Positions 42,594 through 52,038 of a DNA stretch of 64,000 bases are shown one piece after another; position 1 is the stretch's first letter, and every line of letters begins with the position of its first letter. This DNA comes from Bacteroidales bacterium (GTDB taxonomy: Bacteria > Bacteroidota > Bacteroidia > Bacteroidales > WCHB1-69): contig JAEETJ010000015.1 in assembly GCA_016290295.1 (NCBI GenBank), positions 1 to 64,000 on the forward strand. Direction: 5' to 3'. The position numbers were made by a program, and so were the translations under genes. Under the pieces are notes generated by a model, which worked only from the letters and a program-made list of their open reading frames with translations, searched no databases and was not told the origin of the DNA.

Positions 42594-45287
42594 ATGCAGA
42601 AAAAACTCTTCCTCCTCGACGCTATGGCTCTGATTTACAGAGCATACTACGCTATGGTTAAATCCCCTCGCATCACTTCCAAAGGGGTGAATACCTCCGC
42701 CACTTTGGGCTTCACCAACACCTTGTACGAGCTTTTGCGACAGGAACAGCCTACGCATATTGCGGTAGCTTTCGACACCGGAGCGCCTACGCTGCGTCAT
42801 GCCGATTTCGCCGCTTATAAGGCCAATCGTGAAGCTACTCCCGATGACATCATCAACTCGATACCTTATATCAAAAAGGTGATAGACGCTTTCAACATCC
42901 CCATGGTGATGATGGATGGCTATGAGGCGGATGATGTGATTGGAACCTTGGCAAAAAGAGCTGAGATAGAGGGTTTTAAGGTGTATATGATGACCTCCGA
43001 CAAGGACTATGGTCAGTTAGTGTCCGACAATATATATATGTACAAGCCCGCTAAGTTCGGTCAGCCGGCGCAGGTGGTGGATGTGGCAGGTATCTGTGAG
43101 AAGTATGGTATCAGCAAGCCCGAACAACTGATTGACATTCTGGGACTTTGGGGTGATGCGTCCGACAATATCCCTGGCGTGCCCGGGGTGGGCGAGGTGA
43201 AGGCCAAAAAGCTGATTGCCCAGTTCGGCTCCATCGAGAATATTTATGCCAATATTGATGAGGTGGGCAATCCCAAGTTGAAGCAGGCGCTTGTCGAGAA
43301 CCAAGAGCAGGCATTGACCTCTAAAATGCTGGCTACCATTATTTTGGATGTTCCTGTGGAATGTGATTTTGAGGCGATGAAATATACCGGTCCCGATCCG
43401 CTGAAACTGAAAGCTGTGTTTGATGAACTGGAATTCCGAGCCCTCGCAAAGCGGGTTTTCACAGATTTGTCACTGCCGACAACGGTAAAGAAAGAAGCCC
43501 AGTCCGCTCAGCCCGACTTGTTCTCGGCACCGCAGGAAGATTCTCAGCCAGAATTGCTTACTTCTCATAAAACATTTCAGACAAATCCGTTTAAATGCTT
43601 GAAGATAAATAATGTGCAAGATCTAAAATCGGCATTTTCCGAAACTTCGACCCTCTTTTTTGACTGGATTATCGTCAATGAGAAGATTGCCGGCTTTGCA
43701 GCGGCTGAAAATAGTGAGACAGTGTATTATTACTTGCTGGAAGATGCCGCTGAGTTTAAGAAATTGCTTCAGTTTGTGTTTGAAAATAAGCGTATGCTGG
43801 TGTCGTATGCCTTAAAGCAGACCTTCAAGTATTTTCATGGCTTGAAATTGAAAGTCAAGGCCTCTTTCTTTGATTTGCAGATTGCCCATTATCTGATACA
43901 GCCCGAAAATCAGCATAAATTGGAGGTGTTGGCGGAAAGTTATTTGGATTACGAGCTGATGAGCGAAGCCAAAGAGTTGCATCTTGCTGTATGTGAGCAT
44001 GTAGAAGTGTATGCTCAGCTTTACCCCATCTTCAAAAAAGAGTTGGAACAGAATAATCTGACTTCCTTATTTGATGAGGTGGAAATGCCTTTGACTGAGG
44101 TGCTGGCCGACATGGAATACACTGGGGTTAAGTTAGATACGGAAGTATTGCGAGAGAACTCCCAAACTTTGGCTCAGGATATCGCCGACCTTGAAGAACA
44201 TATCTATGCTTTGGCAGGGGAGAAGTTCAATATCGGTTCGCCCAAACAGATGGGGGAAATCCTTTTCGAAAAACTGCGGATTATTGAGAATGCCAAGCTG
44301 ACCAAAACCAAACAATACCAGACGGGTGAGGAGGTGCTGAACAAGTTGGTGAACAAGCATCCTATTGTGTCACTAATACTGGAATGGCGCACCCTGTCAA
44401 AACTGAAATCCACCTATATTGATGCTTTGCCGCAACTAATCAATCCTAAGACGGGACGTATCCATACTACATTCAATCAAACGGTTACATCCACCGGCCG
44501 TTTAAGTTCAGTGAACCCCAATTTGCAAAATATTCCCATCCGCACGGAGCGAGGTCGTGATATTCGCAAGGCTTTTGTGGCGCCGAGTGACGACTATGTC
44601 ATCATGGCGGCGGACTACTCGCAGATAGAGTTGCGTATTGTGGCCCATGTCTGTGGCGATGAGCGCATGATTGAGACTTTCCGTCAACACAAGGACATTC
44701 ACGCCTCGATGGCGGCACATGTGTATCATGTACCCGAAGAGGAGGTGACGAGCACCATGCGCCGCAATGCCAAAACAGTGAATTTTGGTATTTTGTATGG
44801 CATTTCCGCTTTTGGTCTGGCTGAGCGCTTGCATATTCCGCAGAAGGAAGCCCGGGAACTGATCACAGATTACTTTGCCGGCTTCCCGAAAATCAGTCAG
44901 TATTTGTCCGAAACCATGGAGTTTGCCCGTCAGAACGGTTATGTGGAAACTTTATTAGGCAGACGGCGTTACATCAAGGATATCACCTCACCGAATGCTA
45001 TTTTACGCAAGGCAGCGGAGCGTAATGCCATCAATGCACCCATACAGGGTACTGCTGCCGATTTGATCAAGATTGCCATGGTGCGCATTGCCCGGGAAAT
45101 CAAGAAGCAAAAGTTAGATTGCCGCATGATACTGCAGGTGCATGACGAATTGGTGTTCGAGGTAAGGAAAACGGAAGTTGAGAAGATAAAAAGAACGGTA
45201 CGTGAGTTGATGAGCACTGCGCTGCAACTGTCCGTACCGTTAGATGTAGATATCAATGAAGGCAAGAGCTGGTATGAAGCTCACTAA
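42594..45287 (+). CDS. polA: DNA polymerase I, proofreading site degenerate
   Basis: An 897-residue PolA for Okazaki-fragment processing and repair. It has a 5'-3' exonuclease domain (about 1-300; LLDAMALIYRAYYAM, GVPGVGEVKAKKL), an exonuclease-like middle domain (about 335-510) and a polymerase domain with motif A DYSQIELRI, motif B RRNAKTVNFGILYG and motif C QVHDELVFEV. In the middle domain the expected D-x-E reads F-D-W-I-I, and the N-x-x-x-D motif is replaced by S-Y-A-L-K-Q-T. The 3'-5' proofreading activity is therefore probably lost, as in Taq polymerase. The start at MQKKLFLLDAM is chosen from the promoter position and family alignment. It ends against the converging lipoprotein genes with no gap. 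Confidence 0.95.
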   Translation: MQKKLFLLDAMALIYRAYYAMVKSPRITSKGVNTSATLGFTNTLYELLRQEQPTHIAVAFDTGAPTLRHADFAAYKANREATPDDIINSIPYIKKVIDAFNIPMVMMDGYEADDVIGTLAKRAEIEGFKVYMMTSDKDYGQLVSDNIYMYKPAKFGQPAQVVDVAGICEKYGISKPEQLIDILGLWGDASDNIPGVPGVGEVKAKKLIAQFGSIENIYANIDEVGNPKLKQALVENQEQALTSKMLATIILDVPVECDFEAMKYTGPDPLKLKAVFDELEFRALAKRVFTDLSLPTTVKKEAQSAQPDLFSAPQEDSQPELLTSHKTFQTNPFKCLKINNVQDLKSAFSETSTLFFDWIIVNEKIAGFAAAENSETVYYYLLEDAAEFKKLLQFVFENKRMLVSYALKQTFKYFHGLKLKVKASFFDLQIAHYLIQPENQHKLEVLAESYLDYELMSEAKELHLAVCEHVEVYAQLYPIFKKELEQNNLTSLFDEVEMPLTEVLADMEYTGVKLDTEVLRENSQTLAQDIADLEEHIYALAGEKFNIGSPKQMGEILFEKLRIIENAKLTKTKQYQTGEEVLNKLVNKHPIVSLILEWRTLSKLKSTYIDALPQLINPKTGRIHTTFNQTVTSTGRLSSVNPNLQNIPIRTERGRDIRKAFVAPSDDYVIMAADYSQIELRIVAHVCGDERMIETFRQHKDIHASMAAHVYHVPEEEVTSTMRRNAKTVNFGILYGISAFGLAERLHIPQKEARELITDYFAGFPKISQYLSETMEFARQNGYVETLLGRRRYIKDITSPNAILRKAAERNAINAPIQGTAADLIKIAMVRIAREIKKQKLDCRMILQVHDELVFEVRKTEVEKIKRTVRELMSTALQLSVPLDVDINEGKSWYEAH

Positions 45288-45497
45288 CTACTTACATTGA
45301 ATACCAGTTTGTGATTCTTCGTCGAAATTGCTCATAGCCGAGCAATCTTTGTAGGGTTTGTCCAATTCTTTCTCAAATTCAGTGGCTTTTTCTACTACGG
45401 CACCGTTTTTGAGGAAAGTGCATTTGCACATTTTGGTGCATGAAGACATGCCTACAATTATGCATAAAGCAAAAAACAACGCGACAAATTTCTTCAT
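45288..45497 (-). CDS. small cysteine-rich lipoprotein 3
   Basis: A 69-residue product with a lipoprotein signal ending in GMSSC, followed by TKMCKCTF. It shares with the next two genes a lipidated cysteine, then C-x-C three to five residues later, a mid-protein K/D-C, and a final cysteine near the C-terminus (GIQCK). After lipidation four cysteines remain, enough for two disulfides or a metal site. It is the last of three tandem genes and its stop abuts the polA stop. Function unknown. Confidence 0.75.
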   Translation of the reverse strand: MKKFVALFFALCIIVGMSSCTKMCKCTFLKNGAVVEKATEFEKELDKPYKDCSAMSNFDEESQTGIQCK

Positions 45498-45508
45498 TTT
45501 TTATGCTT

Positions 45509-45733
45509 TTATTTTTCGTAAACGCAGGCGACCTGTCCGCCAATGGCGTTTAATGATTCATTCTGACTATCCTCGTATGCTTTACAAGCTTTTTTGCTGT
45601 TGGGCTGTTCGTAGGTGATGCTTCCCTCATATTCGGGAACTCCCGTAGTGGTGCAGGTGCATTTTTTGTTGCAAGAGCATGAACACACGGCTATAATACC
45701 GACTAAGCCTATTATTTTCAGGATATTCTTCAT
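45509..45733 (-). CDS. small cysteine-rich lipoprotein 2
   Basis: A 74-residue paralogue of its neighbours. It has a hydrophobic signal, lipobox VCSCSC, NKKCTCTT, a central KKACKAY and a terminal QVACVYEK. The cysteine spacing parallels the other two, although the rest has diverged, so the family is evolving quickly around a fixed cysteine frame. It is separated by 11 nt from the genes on either side, consistent with one transcript. No known domain is recognised. Confidence 0.75.
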   Translation of the reverse strand: MKNILKIIGLVGIIAVCSCSCNKKCTCTTTGVPEYEGSITYEQPNSKKACKAYEDSQNESLNAIGGQVACVYEK

Positions 45734-45743
45734 TGCTATTATC

Positions 45744-45986
45744 TTACTGATTTGCTACGTATCTGTGGCAGATGATAGAATCGTGGAAAGTACCGGTGTA
45801 AAGTTGTACTTCTCTTGTGCCTTCCAGTGACTTGCATGTTTTTGCTGTTGTGGGTCCAACATTGATGTTGTTGATGGTATTTCCAGTCTCAATTCTATAG
45901 GCGTCGCAATAGCAGTTTTTTTTGCAGGAAATAAAACAACCGCCCAGCAAGAGCACAAAACCAATAGCTAATAAAACTTTTTTCAT
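45744..45986 (-). CDS. small cysteine-rich lipoprotein 1
   Basis: An 80-residue first member of the trio. Its signal peptide ends with the lipobox CFISC, followed by KKNCYCDA, then KTCKSLEG and a late cysteine in SIICHRY. A -7 box at 46007-46014 sits just upstream, making this the head of a three-gene operon. The products are probably anchored in the outer membrane or periplasmic face. Function unknown. Confidence 0.75.
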   Translation of the reverse strand: MKKVLLAIGFVLLLGGCFISCKKNCYCDAYRIETGNTINNINVGPTTAKTCKSLEGTREVQLYTGTFHDSIICHRYVANQ

Positions 45987-46006
45987 AGTTTACAGTTTTT
46001 GAACGA

Positions 46007-46014
46007 CAAAGATA
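46007..46014 (-). promoter_or_regulatory. -7 element of the lipoprotein operon
   Basis: TATCTTTG on the minus strand, 21 nt before the ATG at 45986. No TTG is seen at the usual -33 distance. Confidence 0.5.
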
Positions 46015-46051
46015 AGAAAAAAAACGGAAAAAAATGAAAAGCGTCTAAAAA

Positions 46052-47119
46052 TTAGTACTTGATTTTAATTAATTGATATCCAGCTTGATATGGTGATATT
46101 TTCTTTTCTTTTATCAAATCCGTGAGTTCTGAAATCTTATTTTTTATCGTATTGTCGGAATAAAAATAGTTTTTGATGCTAAAATCCACCCAGTCATAAA
46201 ATGTTTTGATAAGCTGCTCGTCGCGCTGTTTATAGAACCACCCATTCCCTTTGGTGAGCTCGGCGAAATCGCAAATCATGCGCCACACATTTTCGATGCC
46301 ATTTTTATTGAGTGCTGAACAAGTATCCACTCGTGGCTCCCAGTTGTTTTCATTGGGAGGGAAGAGTTTGAGGGCAGAACTGTACTGGGCTTTGGCGGCT
46401 GTAGCTTTGCCGATATTGTCGCCATCAGCCTTGTTGATAACTAAGGCATCGGCCATCTCCATGATACCACGTTTGATGCCTTGCAGCTCATCCCCAGCTC
46501 CAGCCAACATCAGCAAAAGGAAGAAATCGACCATGGACTTGACAATGGTTTCCGACTGTCCCACACCGACGGTCTCGATGAGGATCACATCGAAGCCACC
46601 AGCTTCGCAGAGAATAGTGGTTTCGCGGGTTTTGCGGGCCACACCACCCAAGGTCAAACCTGATGGGGTGGGACGGATGAAGGCGTTGGGGTCTATGGAT
46701 AAGCTTTCCATACGTGTTTTGTCACCCAAGATGCTGCCTTTGGAACGTTCGCTGCTGGGGTCGATGGCTAATACCGCAACCTTATGTCCTAAACCAGTCA
46801 GATAGGTTCCAAAAGATTCAATAAAAGTACTTTTGCCCACACCTGGCACACCCGTGATGCCTACTCTAATAGAGTTGCCGGAGTGGGGGAGACATTGCTC
46901 TATCACAGCCTGTGCCTTGTCGAAATGCTCGGGATTGGTGCTCTCTACCAGCGTGATGGCTTGACTGAGAATCACACGGTCGTGAGCCAAGATGCCTTTG
47001 ACATAGTCCTCCACTTCCATAGCCCTGCGTGTCGCTTTCTTGCGCTTGAAATAGGGGTTGACTTGTGCGGGTTGCTCAATGCCCTCCTGAACCGATAGTG
47101 CTGATTGAAAATCTTCCAT
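46052..47119 (-). CDS. meaB: MeaB/ArgK-type GTPase, chaperone of methylmalonyl-CoA mutase
   Basis: A 355-residue G3E-family GTPase that loads and protects the B12 cofactor of methylmalonyl-CoA mutase in the succinate-propionate route. The P-loop GVPGVGKST, the switch segments ([31 protein letters not shown]) and the guanine-specificity motif NKAD are all present, with the helical N-terminal arm and C-terminal dimerisation arm expected. The mutase genes are not in the window. A -7 box TATCTTTG (47142-47149) lies 23 nt upstream of the ATG at 47119. Confidence 0.93.
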   Translation of the reverse strand: MEDFQSALSVQEGIEQPAQVNPYFKRKKATRRAMEVEDYVKGILAHDRVILSQAITLVESTNPEHFDKAQAVIEQCLPHSGNSIRVGITGVPGVGKSTFIESFGTYLTGLGHKVAVLAIDPSSERSKGSILGDKTRMESLSIDPNAFIRPTPSGLTLGGVARKTRETTILCEAGGFDVILIETVGVGQSETIVKSMVDFFLLLMLAGAGDELQGIKRGIMEMADALVINKADGDNIGKATAAKAQYSSALKLFPPNENNWEPRVDTCSALNKNGIENVWRMICDFAELTKGNGWFYKQRDEQLIKTFYDWVDFSIKNYFYSDNTIKNKISELTDLIKEKKISPYQAGYQLIKIKY

Positions 47120-47141
47120 AAGATTTGTTGCAAATAAAATG

Positions 47142-47149
47142 CAAAGATA
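47142..47149 (-). promoter_or_regulatory. -7 element of meaB
   Basis: TATCTTTG on the minus strand. The nearest TTG (47166-47164) gives only a 14-nt spacer. Confidence 0.5.
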
Positions 47150-47170
47150 CGAAAAAAATGTGCCAATTGG

Positions 47171-49423
47171 TTAATGTGCTAATGTGCTAATTAAAAAATC
47201 GTCATACGCTACTGGTCGGGGCGGTAGCTCCGGGTGGCCCACGGCAATTCGCAGTTTGACAGTATGTTCGGGCAGGGTGACGGGTATATGTACACGTCCA
47301 TCCTCACCGTCAATGGCGTTGACAAATTGTCCGACACGACCCCATGTCAGCGAGGTGATATTGCCGTCATCGGTCCATGCATCCACAGCTACAATAATTC
47401 TTCCCATCAGGTCGTGGGTATATCCTTTGATCCAAAATGAGATGTTGATATCTCTTGCCCATGAGCTGTCAATGGGGTCATCATATAAGAACAAGGTTTC
47501 ATTGCAGTATCCACTTAATACCCCATGCTCATTGTCATCCCATGTTTGATTGTAATATGCTATTTCATTGGATTTTATGGCATTTGCTTGCTCCTGTTGG
47601 TAGTCGTGACAGAGTTGTCGTAAGGCATCAATGCTGATGCAATGCAGTGAGAATTTGTCGGTGGTCATAAGCGAATCCGCATAACTCAGTATTCTCTTCT
47701 CATTCGGATTCAACTGGCTTTGGTCAGGTATTGATACAATCAACAGCGGCTGATCATTGGGAAAATCTTGAAGAATGTTGTATTCTTTCCAGGGCTCCCA
47801 CGAGAGCTCGATGCAGTTGTATGCCCTTGTGATAGAGCTTCTTGAACTATAGTTGCAAATCATTGGTAATCCTGTCTTGAAGGAAACGTAAGTGTTGATT
47901 TGTAACATGTCTTCCAAAGCATGCAGATGATAATGCTCAGAACCCACATTGAAAATAGGTAAGGAAAGTATGGCTTGATACTCGGAAGGATTGATCTGTT
48001 TAAGCCATTGGTTATCAGTTGTTTTATTGTCATAGTCGGTCCATTCTGGGTAGGGCTGTGGCCAAATAGACAGGGCTGAATGGGAATATATCTCGTAGCT
48101 GTAAGCCAAACACACCAATAAGAGCATCCCTATTTTAAGCCCTTGTCTCTTGAAGTTTGAAGTCCATTGCCATACCCAATAAATTGCTAATATATTGAGG
48201 GTTACAAAGGGAAGCCATAATAGTCTCCCCATGGCTCGCAGTTGTGCTAATGACGCCAGATGAGTGATAATGTTCGGGTGATGTTGTATGATGGCGGGAA
48301 GCACTGAGGCCACGAGAAACAGCAAAATTGAGGCCCATAAAAACACGTTAAGCAGCTGGTTGTTGGTGGGATGGAAAAGGTGGGTAAAATGCAGGTGGAA
48401 CATATCCCAGAGAATACGTAGAACCCATACTATCAATGTGATGAGTGCCACAATGCCAATGTAGCAGCAGGTTTCCCATTCGGGTGCGGCAATGCCCATG
48501 ATTTCTTTCAATTCAGTATTGAAAAAGTATCGATAAAAGGGTAAAAGTAATCCAATGAGACGGCCACGATAACAGTACATTCCATCAGGAACAGCAGTTC
48601 TGTCCAAGGGGGTGTTGCCAATGGATGACAGTATGAAAAAAATCAGGACTGGCAGAATAAACAAAATGCAGAAATGCAGTACGAGTTGGGGAATCGTCCA
48701 CTGGTTTTTTTTATGCGTGAACAGCAGATAGAGCATATAAACGATGCATATATCCGCCAGAAAAGCCAGATAATAGGGATGAGCCAAGGCACTGATCAGC
48801 GTTAAAAGGCCATAGAAAACAGACCATTTCCAATGGTGCGTATGGTGTAGTCGTGCAATAAAATATAGAGCCATGGGGATAATGCACAAATAACTCAGTG
48901 TGAGGTGTCCGCCCATACGTTGCAGCTGTGGCATCAAAAAAGTAATGAAAATGGCTCCAAATACAGAAGGAACTGGAGGTAGTTTCAGTTCTGTGAATAA
49001 CAGGTATAAAAATAAGGTACACAGAAAGATAGAGATGATGATGTAAAAGTTGATGAGGGACAGACAGGCCTTCCAGGCATCTTTTATTCCCATTTTCTGG
49101 AGCAGTTGGAGTGGAGCGGATACCAGTATTTGTAATCCGGTATAGGTATATTGTTCGCCATAAGGATAGGCCATGGCGGTACAATGAGTGAAGCTACTGT
49201 CGTATTTTGTGTGGTAGGTTGTGGTATAAACGTCCTTGATGAGGTCTTCGGAATACAGAGAAAAGAAAAAGTGATGGGCATTGCTGAGTAAGCCGGCTCC
49301 GAAAAACAGACGGAATACAATCAGTGTGGCTACCAAGGTCAATCCCGCACCGATATATCTTGCTGTTTTGGTATTTTGGGTGAAAAGATTAGGCTTGCTT
49401 GTCATCAGACTGAGCTTGTTCAA
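47171..49423 (-). CDS. polytopic membrane protein, probable glycosyltransferase partner
   Basis: A 750-residue protein with about ten to twelve hydrophobic segments in the first ~440 residues (for example YIGAGLTLVATLIVFRLFFGAG, VPSVFGAIFITFLM, LILSALAHPYYLAFLADICI) and a large soluble C-terminal part (about 470-750). The layout resembles polyprenyl-phosphate-sugar-using GT-C-type transferases or GtrC-like proteins. The gene overlaps the end of the GtrB-like gene by up to 35 nt, so the pair probably works together: the GT2 enzyme makes the lipid-linked sugar and this protein transfers it outside the membrane. The last codons (LISTLAH-stop) are encoded by a TTAGCACATT direct repeat. The true start may be the ATG at 49405. 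Confidence 0.65.
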   Translation of the reverse strand: MNKLSLMTSKPNLFTQNTKTARYIGAGLTLVATLIVFRLFFGAGLLSNAHHFFFSLYSEDLIKDVYTTTYHTKYDSSFTHCTAMAYPYGEQYTYTGLQILVSAPLQLLQKMGIKDAWKACLSLINFYIIISIFLCTLFLYLLFTELKLPPVPSVFGAIFITFLMPQLQRMGGHLTLSYLCIIPMALYFIARLHHTHHWKWSVFYGLLTLISALAHPYYLAFLADICIVYMLYLLFTHKKNQWTIPQLVLHFCILFILPVLIFFILSSIGNTPLDRTAVPDGMYCYRGRLIGLLLPFYRYFFNTELKEIMGIAAPEWETCCYIGIVALITLIVWVLRILWDMFHLHFTHLFHPTNNQLLNVFLWASILLFLVASVLPAIIQHHPNIITHLASLAQLRAMGRLLWLPFVTLNILAIYWVWQWTSNFKRQGLKIGMLLLVCLAYSYEIYSHSALSIWPQPYPEWTDYDNKTTDNQWLKQINPSEYQAILSLPIFNVGSEHYHLHALEDMLQINTYVSFKTGLPMICNYSSRSSITRAYNCIELSWEPWKEYNILQDFPNDQPLLIVSIPDQSQLNPNEKRILSYADSLMTTDKFSLHCISIDALRQLCHDYQQEQANAIKSNEIAYYNQTWDDNEHGVLSGYCNETLFLYDDPIDSSWARDINISFWIKGYTHDLMGRIIVAVDAWTDDGNITSLTWGRVGQFVNAIDGEDGRVHIPVTLPEHTVKLRIAVGHPELPPRPVAYDDFLISTLAH

Positions 49424-50348
49424 TGCTTTGGATGATGTATAATGGACGTTGTTTCACCTCGTCGAAAATGAAGCCGATGTAGTAACCGATGGCACCGGTG
49501 ACGAAAAGCTGGATGCCGGCGAAAGCGCTAAGGAAAATGACAAGGGTGGTATAGCCGGATACAGGAGTGTCGATGATCCACATCACGATGGAATAGATAA
49601 TCAGGATGATACTCAGGAAAACGAATATTAAGCCCGAATAGATGCCTATTTTCAGTGGGGTTTTGGAGAAGGAGGCGATGGCCGAAAAGGAGAATTTCAG
49701 CAGTTTCCACAGGGAGTATTTGCTTTTGCCGGCAGCGCGTGAGGGTGCCTCGTAATTGATGGAATCCCTTTCGAAGCCGATATTCTGGATGATGCCGCGC
49801 AGGAAACGGGTGCGCTCGCGGTAGTCGTTTTTAAGCACATCAATGACCTTTCTTGAAACCAAGAAGAAATCAGAGGCATTGGGTTGCAGTTGGGCCTCCG
49901 ACATTTTGTTGATGATGCGATAGAATAGCTTGGAACTGAGATGTTTACTCATCCCTCCGTCGGCACGGTCGGTGCGCATCATCGTGATTACATCCTTGCC
50001 TTCCTGATATTTTGCCAGCATTTGCGGTAACAGAGTGGGAGGGTGCTGCAAATCACTGTCCATGCACACTGCTGCCTCTCCCCGACAGTGGTCGAGCCCG
50101 GCGAGCATGGCCGCCTCGTGGCCAAAGTTGCGGGAGAAATGTATGACTCGTATCCGCTGGTCTTTCTCCATCAGTTGTTGCAGTATCTGACGGCTGTTGT
50201 CACTGCTGCCATCGTTGACGAAAAGCAGCTCGAAGTCGGCGGTGTCAGCCACGGTGTCAATCACAGCGGACACTTCCTGATGAAAAAGCGGCAATACCGC
50301 TTCTTCATTATAAACCGACACGATGATGGAGTATAGGGGTTTTTGCAT
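49389..50348 (-). CDS. GT2 glycosyltransferase, GtrB/DPM1-like
   Basis: A 319-residue inner-membrane enzyme that probably moves a sugar from a nucleotide donor to polyprenyl phosphate. The GT2 start YSIIVSVYNEEAVLPLF, the catalytic acidic motif CMDSDLQHPP and the later RGIIQNIGF segment are present. Two C-terminal transmembrane helices (about 225-255 and 265-290) complete the GtrB pattern. The start is placed at MQKPLYS (50348), because the promoter -7 box at 50370-50377 excludes the longer frame. It is followed by, and overlaps, the polytopic partner gene. Confidence 0.9.
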   Translation of the reverse strand: MQKPLYSIIVSVYNEEAVLPLFHQEVSAVIDTVADTADFELLFVNDGSSDNSRQILQQLMEKDQRIRVIHFSRNFGHEAAMLAGLDHCRGEAAVCMDSDLQHPPTLLPQMLAKYQEGKDVITMMRTDRADGGMSKHLSSKLFYRIINKMSEAQLQPNASDFFLVSRKVIDVLKNDYRERTRFLRGIIQNIGFERDSINYEAPSRAAGKSKYSLWKLLKFSFSAIASFSKTPLKIGIYSGLIFVFLSIILIIYSIVMWIIDTPVSGYTTLVIFLSAFAGIQLFVTGAIGYYIGFIFDEVKQRPLYIIQSIEQAQSDDKQA

Positions 50349-50369
50349 AATTTCAGTAATATGAAATTG

Positions 50370-50377
50370 CAAAGTTA
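50370..50377 (-). promoter_or_regulatory. -7 element of the gtrB-like operon
   Basis: TAACTTTG on the minus strand, 21 nt upstream of the ATG at 50348. It overlaps the first codons of the longer alternative frame and so decides the start. Confidence 0.6.
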
Positions 50378-50438
50378 CATAATTTTCCCGAAATATATGT
50401 GATTTGGAAGAAAAATGTTAGGTCTGCGGGCTTACTTT

Positions 50439-51314
50439 TCAGAAATTCGTTTCCACCAGCTTGATTTCAATCCGCGAGCCGTCAATGTTGGTGTTGTCCA
50501 TCTTGACAAAGCCGTAGGTGTCGTTGTAATAGGCGGTGAGGTGGGTTTTCCCGATGCGGCTTTTGGCTATGGCCTCAACCTTTACGCACGAAAGCGTACC
50601 CATTGGCGTGACCACCTCGCATGCGGTATCGGTAATTCTGTACTTATACTTGTTGACAATTTTACCTTCCCATGTTTTCCAACGCTCATCGCCCCAATGG
50701 CTGCCGATGGTGAGTTTCCATTTCCAAGTCTTTCCTTTTTTGATGGGGTATTGGATGTAAGGGAACGGATTGAGTTCGAGAATCCCGAAAAGACAATCTC
50801 TATTGGGATGCATCCACAAATTCCGCTCGTTCTCCACTATGCCAGAATATGACGAAGACCGTTCTCTTTGGTCATCAAAAAAGAAACGAAACTCTTCAAT
50901 AGTTTGATCATAATCATTGCCAAAACCGCCACCAGTGCATGCGACTTTCAATAAATAACGGTTGACGCAGGAATCTGTGGCATCAAAGATATCCGAGAAG
51001 GAGAAGTCCGACGCCGTATATGTGCAGGTGGTGGTGTCGCCAGTTTCCGTGAGACATATTCCTTGTTTCGGAACAAGCTTATATCTCATGAAGCGCTCGT
51101 TTCCTTGTGGGTCGAAATAATGGAACTCAAAGTTGAATTCCCTGTCGGCTTGGTAAATCTTGTTGTCCTCGGTATAGCGGCAAGGATTTGCGGTGTCAGT
51201 TCTCACCTCAAACCAGACGCCATCTTTGCCACTACGTGAATATTCGGTGTTTTGTGAAAAGGCCGGAAGACAGGCGCAGACAGTTAAGATGGCGATGGTG
51301 ATGAGATTTTTCAT
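50439..51314 (-). CDS. secreted hypothetical protein
   Basis: A 291-residue product with a clear signal peptide (MKNLITIAILTVCACLPAFSQ). I do not recognise a family. The mature part is rich in aromatic and charged residues with several paired cysteines (NPCRY, GICLTE, TTCTYT, DSCVN, ACTGGGFG, DTACEV, LSCVKV), suggesting disulfides in a beta-rich extracytoplasmic fold. The C-terminal half (IVNKYKYRITDTACEVVTPMGTLSCVKVEA) resembles beta-sandwich proteins of unknown function. The ATG at 51314 is chosen because it opens the signal peptide. A -7 box lies at 51370-51377. Confidence 0.75.
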   Translation of the reverse strand: MKNLITIAILTVCACLPAFSQNTEYSRSGKDGVWFEVRTDTANPCRYTEDNKIYQADREFNFEFHYFDPQGNERFMRYKLVPKQGICLTETGDTTTCTYTASDFSFSDIFDATDSCVNRYLLKVACTGGGFGNDYDQTIEEFRFFFDDQRERSSSYSGIVENERNLWMHPNRDCLFGILELNPFPYIQYPIKKGKTWKWKLTIGSHWGDERWKTWEGKIVNKYKYRITDTACEVVTPMGTLSCVKVEAIAKSRIGKTHLTAYYNDTYGFVKMDNTNIDGSRIEIKLVETNF

Positions 51315-51369
51315 GTTGTTTTGGTTTTGTCTGAAGTAGTTGATGGTCAATGGTAAATTGGGTAAATTG

Positions 51370-51377
51370 CAAAGTTA
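51370..51377 (-). promoter_or_regulatory. -7 element for the 50.4-kb secreted protein gene
   Basis: TAACTTTG on the minus strand, overlapping the stop of the preceding lipoprotein gene, 56 nt before the ATG. Confidence 0.5.
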
Positions 51378-52016
51378 CCTTCCTTTCAGCGTACTTGTGC
51401 AGAGCTTGATGTTCTCGCGCTTATCGAAATTAACGTAGTACGCTTTTATGTTCAGGCTGTCCTGCTCGTTTCGTTGCACGACTTCCTCGGCGAGGCGCTT
51501 GTTTTTGGGTTTGTTGAAGACACCCTCGTAAGTGGCCCAATAGATCAAGACCACAAAGTCCGCATCGGCAATATCAGCATAAAAAGCTGTGCTGTCGAAA
51601 TTGATGACACACTGGCTGTTGATGTACCATGAAAGAGGCTTGTTGGGGTCTGTATGGTATTGAGTACTGTCCGATAGGCTATGAAACAAGGTAAAACTGT
51701 AGGCAGTACACCCGGTACTTGTCTCAACGGGAATCACCATATCCCCATGCTTGAATATCAGAGGGTCGAATTTATTACTGGCGGAATCCACCGTGCGCAA
51801 GCGGTCAGTTACCCAATAGCGAATGGTTCCTGTATCGGTGGTGAACAGCATCGGGAACTCATCAAAATGAAACTTGCGGGCTTTTTTCAGTACCTGTTTT
51901 TCTGTTTTCGGAGAGGGCGTTTTGACACCCAAAATCCCCCGTGCCAAAAAACAAGATGACAGCAGCGCAGATAATACTACAAATACAAGAATTATGGTTA
52001 AGGTTGTTTTTCTCAT
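51375..52016 (-). CDS. hypothetical lipoprotein
   Basis: A 213-residue protein with a lipoprotein signal (hydrophobic stretch, lipobox LLSSC near residue 22). No known domain is seen. The C-terminal end (ATYEGVFNKPKNKRLAEEVVQRNEQ, then AYYVN) is matched by a stop-less remnant at 54242-54361, so at least one paralogue once existed nearby. It is probably membrane-anchored and exposed to the periplasm or surface. It starts 22 nt after the stop of the next upstream gene, so it is likely part of the same transcript. Confidence 0.7.
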   Translation of the reverse strand: MRKTTLTIILVFVVLSALLSSCFLARGILGVKTPSPKTEKQVLKKARKFHFDEFPMLFTTDTGTIRYWVTDRLRTVDSASNKFDPLIFKHGDMVIPVETSTGCTAYSFTLFHSLSDSTQYHTDPNKPLSWYINSQCVINFDSTAFYADIADADFVVLIYWATYEGVFNKPKNKRLAEEVVQRNEQDSLNIKAYYVNFDKRENIKLCTSTLKGR

Positions 52017-52038
52017 ACTTGTTGATGTTTTGTGATAA

